From: Vreelandella neptunia
GTDB taxonomy: Bacteria; Pseudomonadota; Gammaproteobacteria; Pseudomonadales; Halomonadaceae
Reading direction: 5' to 3'
NCBI RefSeq assembly: GCF_022489065.1
Contig: NZ_JAKVTW010000005.1
Coordinates: 1 to 64,000, forward strand
DNA length: 64,000 bases
Part shown: piece by piece, positions 44,820 through 53,589 of the stretch
Numbering within the stretch: the first letter of the stretch is position 1
How the letters are laid out: each line of letters opens with the position of its first letter
Program-made: the position numbers and the translations under genes
Notes under the pieces: model-generated
The model's input: the letters and a program-made list of their open reading frames with translations, nothing else
Database searches by the model: none
Told to the model about the DNA's origin: nothing

Positions 44820-45422
44820 CTAGCTGGGAGGCTTAAAATGTTGCCGTGCCTGCTCTACGCGTTCGCGGGTAACGCAGTTTAGTGAGTGGTCGTTGAGCAG
44901 CCCCATGGCCTGCATAAACGCAAAGGCGGTGGTGGGGCCGAAAAACTTCCAGCCACGTTTTTTTAACTCCTTGGCAAGGGCGACGGATTCTAGCGAGGTG
45001 GTCTGAGTTTTTGGCGTTGCCAACTCGGCTGGCTCATAGCGCCAGAAGAATGCTGCCAGCGAGCCTTCTTGCTCGACCATCTCCTTGGCACGCTGGGCAT
45101 TATTGATGGTCGCTTCGATTTTTCCACGATGGCGAATAATGCCTGCGTCTTGAAGTAAACGCTGCACATCGTCTTCGCCAAAGTGGGCGACTTGATGGAA
45201 ATTGAAGTGGTGAAAAGCCGCACGAAAGTTTTCGCGCTTATTCAGAATCGTGCGCCAGCTTAAGCCCGACTGAAAGCTCTCAAGGCAGAGCTTTTCGAAC
45301 AACCGCTGATCATCATCTACCGGAAACCCCCACTCACTATCGTGATAGGGCAGAAACTCCGCCGCACCACCACACCATTGGCAGCGGGGGTGTCCATCAG
45401 GAGCAATAAAATCGTTAGCCAT
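44820..45422 (-). CDS. tag: DNA-3-methyladenine glycosylase I
   Basis: The protein is 200 residues. Tag features: RCQWCGGAAEFLPYHDSEWG (Cys and His zinc ligands plus the base pocket), FEKLCLESFQSGLSWRTIL, and GWKFFGPTTAFAFMQAMGLL with NDHSLNC (closing His and Cys ligands). It excises 3-methyladenine from alkylated DNA. It is followed directly by a VOC gene remnant and preceded by the phosphatidylcholine synthase gene 14 bases upstream. Confidence 0.93.
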   Translation of the reverse strand: MANDFIAPDGHPRCQWCGGAAEFLPYHDSEWGFPVDDDQRLFEKLCLESFQSGLSWRTILNKRENFRAAFHHFNFHQVAHFGEDDVQRLLQDAGIIRHRGKIEATINNAQRAKEMVEQEGSLAAFFWRYEPAELATPKTQTTSLESVALAKELKKRGWKFFGPTTAFAFMQAMGLLNDHSLNCVTRERVEQARQHFKPPS

Positions 45423-45436
45423 CAGTTACTCACCTA

Positions 45437-46162
45437 TCACTCAAACCACTCTTGAGCCGTACGCCACAGACACATACCGATGAAATAAGCCGATGTTATG
45501 CCCCATCCCCATAGCGCCCAGGCGGCGTGTACTGGGCTTGAGAGCACCAGTGACGTAGCACATACGCACCACGCCAGCGTAACGGCGATATTGAGCGGCA
45601 TGAACAGGCGCACCCGAAAGGGGTGTAGAAACTTCATTCGGGTCACGGTGAGAATCGCCAGTAGCACGATAGAGGCAAAGGTGATGAACGGCGGGAAGTC
45701 GAGAATATAGAAGTAGGCGGCGGCGATATTCCAGGCGGCAGGAAAGCCAACGAAGTAATTATCCTGGCTTTTCATATCGACATTGCAGAAACAGAACATC
45801 GATGACAACAAAATGATAAATACTGATAGCAGCCCTAAATAGGGTGGCAATTCAATGAAGTAGTAAATGAATAGCGCGGGAATAAAGGCCCAGGTCAGGT
45901 AATCGATGACCATATCGAGCGTTGAACCATCAAAATGGGGCAGTATGGCCTTTACTTCATATTTGCGCGCCAAAGTGCCGTCGATGCCATCAATCATCAT
46001 CGCTGCGCCTAGCCAGAGGAGGCAGGCGACAGGGTTATTGTCGACCAGTGCCAGCAGTGCCATGGTGCCGAGCAGCACGCCGCTGGCGGTAAATATGTGC
46101 ACGCTCCATGCCTTACATCGTGAGGCGCGGGATTCTGTATGCGAAGAAAGAGATTGAACCAC
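45437..46162 (-). CDS. pcs: Phosphatidylcholine synthase
   Basis: The protein is 241 residues if read from GTG 46162; the frame stays open to 46273 but that part overlaps the divergent gene's leader. It has eight hydrophobic segments. The CDP-alcohol phosphotransferase motif is DGIDGTLARKYEVKA, followed by HFDGSTLDMVIDYLTW. The latter wording and the length are typical of Pcs, which condenses CDP-diacylglycerol with choline at the inner membrane. Choline availability is common in halophiles that use betaine. The start codon is uncertain. Confidence 0.82.
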   Translation of the reverse strand: MVQSLSSHTESRASRCKAWSVHIFTASGVLLGTMALLALVDNNPVACLLWLGAAMMIDGIDGTLARKYEVKAILPHFDGSTLDMVIDYLTWAFIPALFIYYFIELPPYLGLLSVFIILLSSMFCFCNVDMKSQDNYFVGFPAAWNIAAAYFYILDFPPFITFASIVLLAILTVTRMKFLHPFRVRLFMPLNIAVTLAWCVCATSLVLSSPVHAAWALWGWGITSAYFIGMCLWRTAQEWFE

Positions 46163-46324
46163 GTTGACCCCATTGGGAACGTGCTGTCCCCTTGCTGTTT
46201 GGTTGATAGATAGGTGTATAAAGAACGATACACTACTACAAGAATGAATCCAGAAAATACGTTGGCATACCATTCCGTGCCATATCGACCTAGTAAAATG
46301 ACAATTAACCCAAGGAGATTGCTA

Positions 46325-46774
46325 ATGACGACTGTGCGTACCGCAACCATTAAAGACCTTGATGCTTTAACCAATCTGCTCGATGGTTATCGTCAATTTT
46401 ATAAGCAGCCGGGCGATGTTGGGGCGGCACGTGATTTTCTGCGCCAGCGCTTGGGGCTAGGTGATTCGTACATACTGGTTAGTGAAAACGGTGAAGGCGC
46501 ACTCACCGGTTTTGTACAGCTTTATCCTGGCGTTTCCACGGTGGGATTGAATGCGCGCTGGACCTTAAATGATCTGTTTGTTCTGCCGGAGTGCCGTGAT
46601 AAAGGGACAGGTAGGGCGTTAATGGAAGCAGCCACGCAACTTGCCCATGAGCATGGCGTGGCACGTTTGATATTAATGACGCAGGTAGAGAATGAACGTG
46701 CCCAACATCTTTATGAATCATTGGGCTGGCAGCGCAACACAGCTTTTTACGGCTATTTGCTGGATGTTAAATAA
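46325..46774 (+). CDS. GNAT-family N-acetyltransferase
   Basis: The protein is 149 residues from ATG 46325, with AAGGAG before it. The acetyl-CoA loop is VLPECRDKGTGRALMEAA, preceded by the LNDLF strand. The C-terminal NERAQHLYESLGWQRNTAFY is typical of GNAT motif B. The substrate is unknown. It is divergent from pcs. Confidence 0.88.
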   Translation: MTTVRTATIKDLDALTNLLDGYRQFYKQPGDVGAARDFLRQRLGLGDSYILVSENGEGALTGFVQLYPGVSTVGLNARWTLNDLFVLPECRDKGTGRALMEAATQLAHEHGVARLILMTQVENERAQHLYESLGWQRNTAFYGYLLDVK

Positions 46775-46796
46775 CACGGCGTCATAGGTGTTGTGC

Positions 46797-47273
46797 TTAA
46801 GTGGCACTCTCCGGCAACTTGCACACATCCACCCACTCGGCGTTGACAAGCTCGGCTAGTCGCTTGGGGCTCAGGCGTACGGCGCTAGTGGGCGAGCCAG
46901 CGGCGGGAAGCACTTCATCATAAGCGTGGAGTGACTCATCGCAGTACACCGGCAGGTTGGTGGCTAGCCCAAAGGGGCAAACGCCGCCGACCGGGTGGCT
47001 GGTTAGCTCCATTACCGTCTCGGCGTCGAGCATTTTGGCTTTGCCGCCGAAGGTATCGCGAATCTTGCGGTTATCGATTCGCGCATCGCCACTCGCAACA
47101 ATAAGCAGTGGTTTTTCATCGACTTTGAACGCCAGGGTTTTGGCAATTTGGCCCGGGGCCACGCCGTGGGCATCAGCGGCGAGTTGCACGGTGGCGGTAC
47201 TGGTTTCGAGCACTTCGATTTTTACATCCGGCGCGTGCTCGGCAAGGAACTGGCGAACGGTCTCAATACCCAT
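46797..47273 (-). CDS. YbaK/EbsC-family aminoacyl-tRNA deacylase
   Basis: The protein is 158 residues from the second ATG (47273); the first (47276) lies only 3 bases from the AAGGAG. YbaK/ProX-type segments: PGQIAKTLAFKVDEKPLLIV (with the conserved lysine), GGKAKMLDAETVMELTSHPV and GGVCPFGL. Family members clear mischarged tRNA such as Cys- or Ala-tRNA(Pro). The exact specificity is not determined. Confidence 0.88.
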   Translation of the reverse strand: MGIETVRQFLAEHAPDVKIEVLETSTATVQLAADAHGVAPGQIAKTLAFKVDEKPLLIVASGDARIDNRKIRDTFGGKAKMLDAETVMELTSHPVGGVCPFGLATNLPVYCDESLHAYDEVLPAAGSPTSAVRLSPKRLAELVNAEWVDVCKLPESAT

Positions 47274-47336
47274 CATGAACTCCTTGGTCGGTAAAATTAG
47301 TCGGTTAAGAGACTAATCTAACGCGCGTTCGATGAT

Positions 47337-48590
47337 TTAGCCAAGCCACGCCGGGGTAGTGATCTTGGCAGGTTCGCGCTGCATGATGATCTCGCCGTGG
47401 CGCACCGAAAGCAGCACCTCGCCTTGATTGCGTAGCACGCTGTAGTCATCCTCGCCTTCCAGCAGGTTGAAGCTAGCGGGTTTGCCGACCTCGATGCCGT
47501 AACGCTCCTCAATATTCATTGTGCGGGCGCTGTTATCGGTAATTAGCGAAAGCGCGCTGCTGAAGTCTTGATAGCCCATCATTTGGCAAATATGCAGGCC
47601 AAAATCCAGCGTTCTTAATAGTTTGCCGTTACCCAGTGAATACCAAGGGTCGAATATGGAGTCCTCGGCAAAGCAGACGTTAATGCCCGCAGCGTTGAGT
47701 TCTTTTACACGTGTTACGCCGCGGCGTTTCGGGTAAGTGTCGAAACGCCCTTGCAGGTGAATGCTTTCGGTGGGGCAGGAGACAAAGTTGATGCCCGAGC
47801 GTTTGAGCAGCAGGAATAGCTTGGAGCAGTAGGCGTTATCGTAGGAGTGCATCGCCGTGGTGTGGCTAGCGGTGACGCGGCTGCCTAAATCGTTAAACAG
47901 TGCTTCGCAGGCCAACACTTCGAGAAAGCGCGAATTGGGGTCATCGATCTCATCACAGTGTACGTCCACCAAACGATCGTATTTGATCGCAAGCTCAATT
48001 ACCCGCTTCATGGAGGCCACGCCTAGCTCGCGGGTGTATTCAAAATGAGGGATGCCGCCAACGACATCGGCGCCAATTTCCAGCGCTTCTTCCATGAGCC
48101 TATCGCCGGCGGGGTAGGAGAGCAGGCCATCTTGAGGGAAGGCCACCACCTGAATATCAATCTTATCCTTCAGTTCATCCCGCAGCGCGCATAGGGTTTT
48201 CAAACCAACTAGGCTGGGGTCGCTGGTGTCGGCGTGGGTGCGCACGAATTGAACACCATTTCCAATCAGCAAATTAAGCGTTTTTAGTACCCGTTCGCGA
48301 ATATCAGCTTCCGTGAGCATTGGCTTACGCTCGCCCCAGCGCTCAATGCCTTCAAATAGCGTACCACTCTGGTTCCAGTTGGGTTCACCGGCGGTAAGGG
48401 CTGCGTCTAAATGAATATGTGGCTCGATAAAGGGAGCGCAAATCAGTTTGGCACCCGCATCTATCTGCCCTTCGCTTCCGGTTTGCGGTGCATCTTGGGC
48501 GGTAATAGATGCGAAAAGGCCGTTCTCAATCTCGACTCGGTAAAGCTCGGGGCGCTGGCGTAAACGGGCGTTAATAATCTGCATGCGCAT
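47337..48590 (-). CDS. codA: Cytosine deaminase family amidohydrolase
   Basis: The protein is 417 residues. Metal and catalytic residues line up with E. coli CodA at a constant offset of three: H58 and H60 in FIEPHIHLDA, H211 and E214 in VHCDEIDD, H243 in ASHTTAMHSYDNAY, and D310 in FAEDSIFDPWYSLG. The residue after D310 is Ser311, where E. coli has Asp314. It deaminates cytosine to uracil, or a related base. It follows codB by 16 bases, forming a codBA operon that feeds uracil to the preTA pathway. Confidence 0.88.
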   Translation of the reverse strand: MRMQIINARLRQRPELYRVEIENGLFASITAQDAPQTGSEGQIDAGAKLICAPFIEPHIHLDAALTAGEPNWNQSGTLFEGIERWGERKPMLTEADIRERVLKTLNLLIGNGVQFVRTHADTSDPSLVGLKTLCALRDELKDKIDIQVVAFPQDGLLSYPAGDRLMEEALEIGADVVGGIPHFEYTRELGVASMKRVIELAIKYDRLVDVHCDEIDDPNSRFLEVLACEALFNDLGSRVTASHTTAMHSYDNAYCSKLFLLLKRSGINFVSCPTESIHLQGRFDTYPKRRGVTRVKELNAAGINVCFAEDSIFDPWYSLGNGKLLRTLDFGLHICQMMGYQDFSSALSLITDNSARTMNIEERYGIEVGKPASFNLLEGEDDYSVLRNQGEVLLSVRHGEIIMQREPAKITTPAWLG

Positions 48591-48606
48591 ATAAAAAAGG
48601 GCTCAC

Positions 48607-49872
48607 TTATTGTTTGGCGATGGAAGGGAGGCTATCGCTCAGCGTAGCGTGGTTTACGCGAAGCAGCACTGCATAGCTGCCCGCTGCGACTGCTACACCT
48701 ACCAGCGGCGGCAGCAAGGGCGAAAAGTAGGCGGCCCCAGCGCCAAGGGCATAGGCGGCTAGACCTCGGCGGTTGAAGTCGGGAAGTTGAGCGGTATCTA
48801 ACGCGGGGTAGCGGCCTTTATGCTTCAGCCAGAAGTCCGCCATGATCACCCCACCCATGGGCGGGATAAAGGTGCCCAGCAATACCAAAAAAGGGATTAG
48901 CAGGTTGTACATACCGCCAACCGCCAGCACGGTGCCAATGGCCGCGCCGCCTACTGTTACCAAGCGGCGTTTTTCGGTGCGCAGCAAATTGCAGCCTGCC
49001 ACGGCGAAGTTGTAAATGGTGTTGTCTTGGGTGGTCCAAATATTTAGAAACAACATCAGCACGGCAATGGTGACAAAGCCTTGGGCGATCAATACATCGA
49101 CAATGTCCGCCTGCTGGTAAATCATGGTGCCTAGCGCCCCGGTCAGCACCATTAGTCCGTTACCCACAAAAAATGCTGCCAGGGTCGCGATCACGGCAAT
49201 TTTCGGCGTCTTGGCAAAGCGGCTCCAATTAGTCGCTTGGGTACCGCCGCTAATAAAGGTACCAATAATCACGGTAATCGCAGCCGCCACACTCATGCTC
49301 TCCGTAGGTGTCTGCTGGCTTAGCCCGGCAAAGCCGCGTACATCCACCAGGCCGGTGAATAGGCTTATCAATATAAACAGCATCATTGCTGGAACAGCAA
49401 AGCGCGAAAGCCAGTCCATGCCTTTGTAACCGATCATGGCAGTCACACAAAAACCAAACCCAAAAAGCACCATTAAGGGGATTTTCAGCCATTCAGGCAT
49501 CCCCGTGGTGCGTACTAATACCAACGCGATGGTCGCTGTCCCCCAGGCGTACCAGCCAATTTGGGTAAAGCCGAGGATGAAATCGGAGAGCTTGCTGCCC
49601 TTCTCGCCAAAGCAGAAGCGCCCCATGAGCACCGAATTAAGCCCGCTTTTGCAGGCGATGTAAGCCAGTACCGCCGCGTAAGACCCCAGCAACAAATTGC
49701 CTATTAAAATGATCCATAACAGCTGACCAATCGGAAAAGCTTGGCCTAGCGTGCCACCAGCCCACATGGTAGCGGTAAAAAAGGTGAAACCAAGCAGTAC
49801 TGCTGAGGTGGAAAGTAGCCCCTTACGGGCACCGGTAGGGACTTCGCTAAGCGGATAATCAGACTGGTGCAT
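48607..49872 (-). CDS. codB: Cytosine permease, NCS1 family
   Basis: The protein is 421 residues from ATG 49872, six bases after AGGAG; GTG 49875 is an alternative. It has about twelve membrane helices. NCS1 features: FTFFTATMWAGGTLGQAFPI, QIGWYAWGTATIALVL, ISGGTQATNWSRFAKTPKIA and the WTTQDNTIYNFAVAG helix. It imports cytosine or a related base for the codA product downstream. Confidence 0.9.
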   Translation of the reverse strand: MHQSDYPLSEVPTGARKGLLSTSAVLLGFTFFTATMWAGGTLGQAFPIGQLLWIILIGNLLLGSYAAVLAYIACKSGLNSVLMGRFCFGEKGSKLSDFILGFTQIGWYAWGTATIALVLVRTTGMPEWLKIPLMVLFGFGFCVTAMIGYKGMDWLSRFAVPAMMLFILISLFTGLVDVRGFAGLSQQTPTESMSVAAAITVIIGTFISGGTQATNWSRFAKTPKIAVIATLAAFFVGNGLMVLTGALGTMIYQQADIVDVLIAQGFVTIAVLMLFLNIWTTQDNTIYNFAVAGCNLLRTEKRRLVTVGGAAIGTVLAVGGMYNLLIPFLVLLGTFIPPMGGVIMADFWLKHKGRYPALDTAQLPDFNRRGLAAYALGAGAAYFSPLLPPLVGVAVAAGSYAVLLRVNHATLSDSLPSIAKQ

Positions 49873-49875
49873 CAC

Positions 49876-50126
49876 GGTCTCCTAACATAAGTAATTCATC
49901 GATAAGCCAACTACTTACTTAGCAAGAGATGTGCCAAAAGTTAAAAGTCGGCAATAATGATTATGGCGTGTGATTTTTAAAACATTCCTACACTTTTTAA
50001 TGATAGTTTAGTAATTAAAGCTCAATAGTTTTTGTTTGTTAGTCGGCGTCATTAGTAGACACACAAGATTGTTCATCGTCTTTACGGTTAGATGGTTACG
50101 GTGCTGCAATTGAGGAAGCAGAATCT
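49876..50126. other. AT-rich divergent intergenic region, codB / diguanylate cyclase
   Basis: This 250-base stretch is distinctly AT-rich and should hold promoters for both flanking genes. I could not assign specific elements with confidence. Confidence 0.4.
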
Positions 50127-51575
50127 ATGCAAGAACCCAAACATAAGAACACTTTGCTGCCTGGGGTTAAATTGCCCTGGCACCGTACGCTGGTGGGTAA
50201 AGTGGTCATGTTTATGCTATTGGGTGTGCTTTTTGCGTATTTGTCGGGTGCATTTTCGGGTTTTTTGATGGTTGAGCGCGGGGCTAGAGAACAGTGGTGG
50301 CGCGAAGCTGAAGTCAACGCTCAGATAGTGAGCGCTACTATTCGGCGTATTTATACCTCTGTTGCAGTGAAAACAGATGGCACCGGTCAAGTCACACATA
50401 TTATTTCCCAGCGCCCCATTGGCGATGAAGAGTCGGTGCTGGAAACAGGTTTTAGTCCAGTTGATGTGCTAGCGCTGGCTAGTGCACAAACGCGAAATAA
50501 TGTTTGGTTAATGACTAAAACACCACAAGGTTCCCTCACCGTTGTAGCAGATGCACTTAATACGCCTTCAGACTCTCCTCTCAGCTTGAGAGTAAACGTT
50601 TGGCAAACAAAAGCAGCAGCGGCTGATTTTTTTGTGGGGTTTGCCCGCATTGGTAACGAAGAGCATTTTATTAGTTCGCTGCCTATTGTTACCCCTAATG
50701 GTCAATTGTTGGGCGTTATAGTATCCACAATAGGCCAGAAAGAGGGGCTATATCAGATGCGCAATGATCTGATCAGCAAAGCATTTTGGGCACTGCTGGG
50801 AGTCCTGATTGCGACTGCTTTGCTCGTCACTCTATTAATGCGGCAGTTGTTTAAACCTGTGCCCGCATTAGTTAGGTCGCTAACTGACATTGCTAAAAAC
50901 CAGACGGCTAATGCCACGCCTTTCACCGATCGGAATGATGAAATTGGCCGGATGGCGAAGGCCATTGATGCCCTGCGCAAGAAGGTAATAGAGCGGGAGC
51001 ACTTATTAGAAGTAAAAGACGAAGCACTGCGCTTTCAGCATCTTGCACATCATGATGAGTTGACCAAACTGCCCAACCGTATACAGCTGAATGACGCCCT
51101 TAAGGCCGCAGTGCACTCACTGCTTCAAGGCGACGTATTTAACGTCATGTTGTTTGACCTTGATCACTTTAAAGAAGTGAACGATAGCCTGGGCCATGCG
51201 GCGGGTGATGCGCTGTTAATAGAGGCTAGCCAGCGGGTGCAGGGGTTGCTGACAGACAACGATTTAGTGGCAAGGTTAGGCGGTGATGAATTCGCAATAA
51301 TTCAACCCGTATCGCGTAGTGCAAAGACAGAGGCTGAAGCGCTGGCAGGCGCTATTGTTGCTGCTTTGCGCGAGCCTTATCAGATTGATAATCAAGACGT
51401 ACAGGTGGGTGTTAGCGTTGGTGTGGCCACCGCGCCTGCGGATGGACGTAACAGCCACGATCTTCTGCGTCACGCCGATTTGGCCCTTTATGCGGCCAAG
51501 GCGAAAGGACGTGATCGCTACATGCTGTATACCGCAGGGATGACCATGGACGCCGGTATCATTGAAAAGAGGTAA
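50127..51575 (+). CDS. Membrane-bound diguanylate cyclase (periplasmic sensor, HAMP, GGDEF)
   Basis: The protein is 482 residues. Membrane helices lie at about 24-50 and 218-240, enclosing a periplasmic sensor domain of about 165 residues. A HAMP-like segment (VPALVRSLTDIAKN, DEIGRMAKAIDALR) leads into the GGDEF domain: HLAHHDELTKLPNR, LFDLDHFKEVNDSLGHAAGD and ARLGGDEFAII. GGDEF is intact, so c-di-GMP synthesis is expected. The usual RxxD inhibitory site five residues before GGDEF is absent (TDND here). The next gene, encoding a binding protein, starts 4 bases later, suggesting a sensory operon. Confidence 0.9.
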   Translation: MQEPKHKNTLLPGVKLPWHRTLVGKVVMFMLLGVLFAYLSGAFSGFLMVERGAREQWWREAEVNAQIVSATIRRIYTSVAVKTDGTGQVTHIISQRPIGDEESVLETGFSPVDVLALASAQTRNNVWLMTKTPQGSLTVVADALNTPSDSPLSLRVNVWQTKAAAADFFVGFARIGNEEHFISSLPIVTPNGQLLGVIVSTIGQKEGLYQMRNDLISKAFWALLGVLIATALLVTLLMRQLFKPVPALVRSLTDIAKNQTANATPFTDRNDEIGRMAKAIDALRKKVIEREHLLEVKDEALRFQHLAHHDELTKLPNRIQLNDALKAAVHSLLQGDVFNVMLFDLDHFKEVNDSLGHAAGDALLIEASQRVQGLLTDNDLVARLGGDEFAIIQPVSRSAKTEAEALAGAIVAALREPYQIDNQDVQVGVSVGVATAPADGRNSHDLLRHADLALYAAKAKGRDRYMLYTAGMTMDAGIIEKR

Positions 51576-51579
51576 GTCT

Positions 51580-52365
51580 ATGAAATGGCTAGCAGCTGTA
51601 TTTCTCACCACGACCTTGTGGCAGGGGGCTCACGCAAGTGAACAGATAGCTTCCTCGCCCACCTTGACGCGAATTGCCTCCGCCGGTGAAATTACGATAG
51701 GGCACCGCTCCAGCGAAATCCCCTTTTCCTATGTGGTGGATGGGAAGCCGATGGGCTATGCCATTGATCTATGTCTAAGCATTATAAACGGGTTGAGTGA
51801 AACGCTGGGATTGAGCGAGCTAAAGGTATCCTATGTGCCGGTAACGCCGGCAAATCGATTTATATTAGTGCGCAATGGCGAGGTCGATATCGAGTGTGGC
51901 GTGACCACCAATACCCCCGAGCGTCGTCGCCAGGCAGCATTTTCATACCCTCATTTTCTCACCGCCACGCGCTACGTATCCCTGGCTGAGCAGCACATGG
52001 AAAGCGTGCAAGATCTAGCTGGCCGCAGCGTTGTTTCAACCACCGGCACCGTCAATATTGCCCAGCTCAACGAGCTTAATCGAACCCAAGGGCTGAATAT
52101 ATCGGTAATGCTGAGCCGTAACCACGAAGAAGCTTTTTCCATGGTGGCTTCAGGGCAAGCATCTGCCTTTGTCATGGACGATATATTACTAGCTGGCTTG
52201 ATTTCCTCAGCCACTGACCCTGCTGCCTTTAAGATATCTCAGGCAAGGTTGAGCAGCGCGGAGCCTTACGGTTTGATGATGCCGCCGGATAACCGTGTAC
52301 TGAACTTACCCTTGGCACCAGAGCTTGCCGCAATTTTCGCCAACCCTGAGCACTCCATAGAGTAA
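51580..52365 (+). CDS. Periplasmic binding protein (SBP family 3) with an internal deletion
   Basis: The protein is 261 residues from ATG 51580, behind AGAGG, with a signal peptide (FLTTTLWQGAHAS). It follows the GltI-type pattern: GEITIGHRSSEIPFSY, GYAIDLCLSIIN, NGEVDIECGVTTNTPERRRQ. Compared with the next gene, it lacks about 37 residues near the end. After GLMMPPDN it jumps to VLNLPLAPELAAIFANP, omitting the helix that normally ends near YERWFQQP. The deletion is in frame and may affect the hinge or closing helix. No permease or ATPase genes accompany it. Confidence 0.85.
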   Translation: MKWLAAVFLTTTLWQGAHASEQIASSPTLTRIASAGEITIGHRSSEIPFSYVVDGKPMGYAIDLCLSIINGLSETLGLSELKVSYVPVTPANRFILVRNGEVDIECGVTTNTPERRRQAAFSYPHFLTATRYVSLAEQHMESVQDLAGRSVVSTTGTVNIAQLNELNRTQGLNISVMLSRNHEEAFSMVASGQASAFVMDDILLAGLISSATDPAAFKISQARLSSAEPYGLMMPPDNRVLNLPLAPELAAIFANPEHSIE

Positions 52366-52377
52366 AGGAGGTATGTC

Positions 52378-53277
52378 ATGCGCAAGCGTTTTCTGGTTGG
52401 ATGGAGTAGCTTATTGGCCCTGGTGTTGAGCGGTGGAAGTGCATATGCAACAACACCTATTAATACGCTGGAGCGAATAGAAGAGACAGGGCTCTTACGT
52501 GTTGGTTATGGTGATACTGCACCATTCTCTTATGAGGATAGTCAGGGCAATGTGGTGGGCTACTCGATCGATATTTGCCAACGCTTAGCGAAACGCCTGC
52601 AAAGGCAGTTGGATCTGACATCACTTGATATCGTCTATGTACCTCGAACGCCCAGTAATCGGATACAGGTGCTCAATAGCGGCGATATCGATATCGAGTG
52701 CAATGCCAGTACTAACAATGAAGAACGGCGGCGTAGCGCGCAATTTGCGCTTAGCCACTATTTTGTTTCGGTGCGCTATGTCGCCTTGCAATCGAGTGGC
52801 TTTACGACGCTGGAAGATTTATCCGGACGAAGCGTAAGCGTAGCGCGAGGAACAGTTAATGTCAGCCAAATCAATCAGGCGAATCGAGAGCGCCAACTGA
52901 ATCTTTCCGTTGTGCCTGTAGAAACGTTACAAGCTGCATTCGATTTAGTCGCCGAGGGGCGTGTAGCCGCGTTCGCAATGGACGATGTACTCCTCAGCAC
53001 AATGATTGCGGAAACCGCTAATCCTGATGCTTACGCCCTGTCTGAAGAAGCTATCAGCGCTATTGAGCCGTTAGGTTTTATGATGCGGCTGGGGGATGAC
53101 GCTTTCGCAGCAGAGGTGAATAAAGCCCTCGCACATATTTATATTGATCCCGAAATGCTACTGCTTTATGAGCGCTGGTTTCAACAGCCGCTGCTGGATA
53201 AAGGTATTACCCTGAACGTACCAATGAGCGACGCGTTAGCGGAGCACTTCATGGCATTACCACACACTGAACAATGA
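52378..53277 (+). CDS. Periplasmic binding protein (SBP family 3, GltI-like)
   Basis: The protein is 299 residues with a signal peptide (LLALVLSGGSAYA) and a strong AAAGGAGG. It follows the glutamate/aspartate-binding protein plan: GLLRVGYGDTAPFSYEDSQG, VGYSIDICQRLAKRL, GDIDIECNASTNNEERRRSA, AAFAMDDVLL and the full C-terminal YERWFQQPLLDKGITLNVP. It is paralogous to the preceding gene and 12 bases from it. With no transporter genes nearby, it may present its ligand to a membrane sensor such as the upstream cyclase or downstream chemoreceptor. Confidence 0.88.
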   Translation: MRKRFLVGWSSLLALVLSGGSAYATTPINTLERIEETGLLRVGYGDTAPFSYEDSQGNVVGYSIDICQRLAKRLQRQLDLTSLDIVYVPRTPSNRIQVLNSGDIDIECNASTNNEERRRSAQFALSHYFVSVRYVALQSSGFTTLEDLSGRSVSVARGTVNVSQINQANRERQLNLSVVPVETLQAAFDLVAEGRVAAFAMDDVLLSTMIAETANPDAYALSEEAISAIEPLGFMMRLGDDAFAAEVNKALAHIYIDPEMLLLYERWFQQPLLDKGITLNVPMSDALAEHFMALPHTEQ

Positions 53278-53308
53278 CAGCTGTCTCGTCATCGATTTGA
53301 TTGCGCGC

Positions 53309-53324
53309 TTAACTTTAAAGTTAA
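53309..53324. repeat. Perfect 16-bp palindrome
   Basis: TTAACTTTAAAGTTAA is fully self-complementary and lies 32 bases after the second binding-protein stop. It could be an operator or a weak terminator stem; no evidence decides between these. Confidence 0.35.
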
Positions 53325-53426
53325 CTAGCTAATGACTCTGCTGCTTTTTTAAGTGGCGGAAATGCAATGGTTCTTATTTAGTGTTTAATGATCAGTTAAC
53401 TTGGCTGTGTAATTAAAATAAATAAC

Positions 53427-53453
53427 TCAAGTTTGTCGGTTAAGCGCCGATAA
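53427..53453 (+). promoter_or_regulatory. Sigma-28 (FliA) promoter of the chemoreceptor gene
   Basis: TCAAGTTT (53427-53434), an 11-base spacer and GCCGATAA (53446-53453) match the flagellar sigma-28 consensus TAAAGTTT-N11-GCCGATAA at 15 of 16 positions. It lies about 135 bases before the chemoreceptor start within a 312-base intergenic gap, so the gene should belong to the motility regulon. Confidence 0.85.
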
Positions 53454-53589
53454 ATGTCCCTCTTAGATAAGTGATTTCGTAAACGTAATTAAAGTATTCT
53501 CTTACTTATGAGTACGAAGCGCCTAAATTTTATTCGCCAGTCATCGCTGATGACACGTATATGCCTTACATGGAGGCACCCAGCACGTT

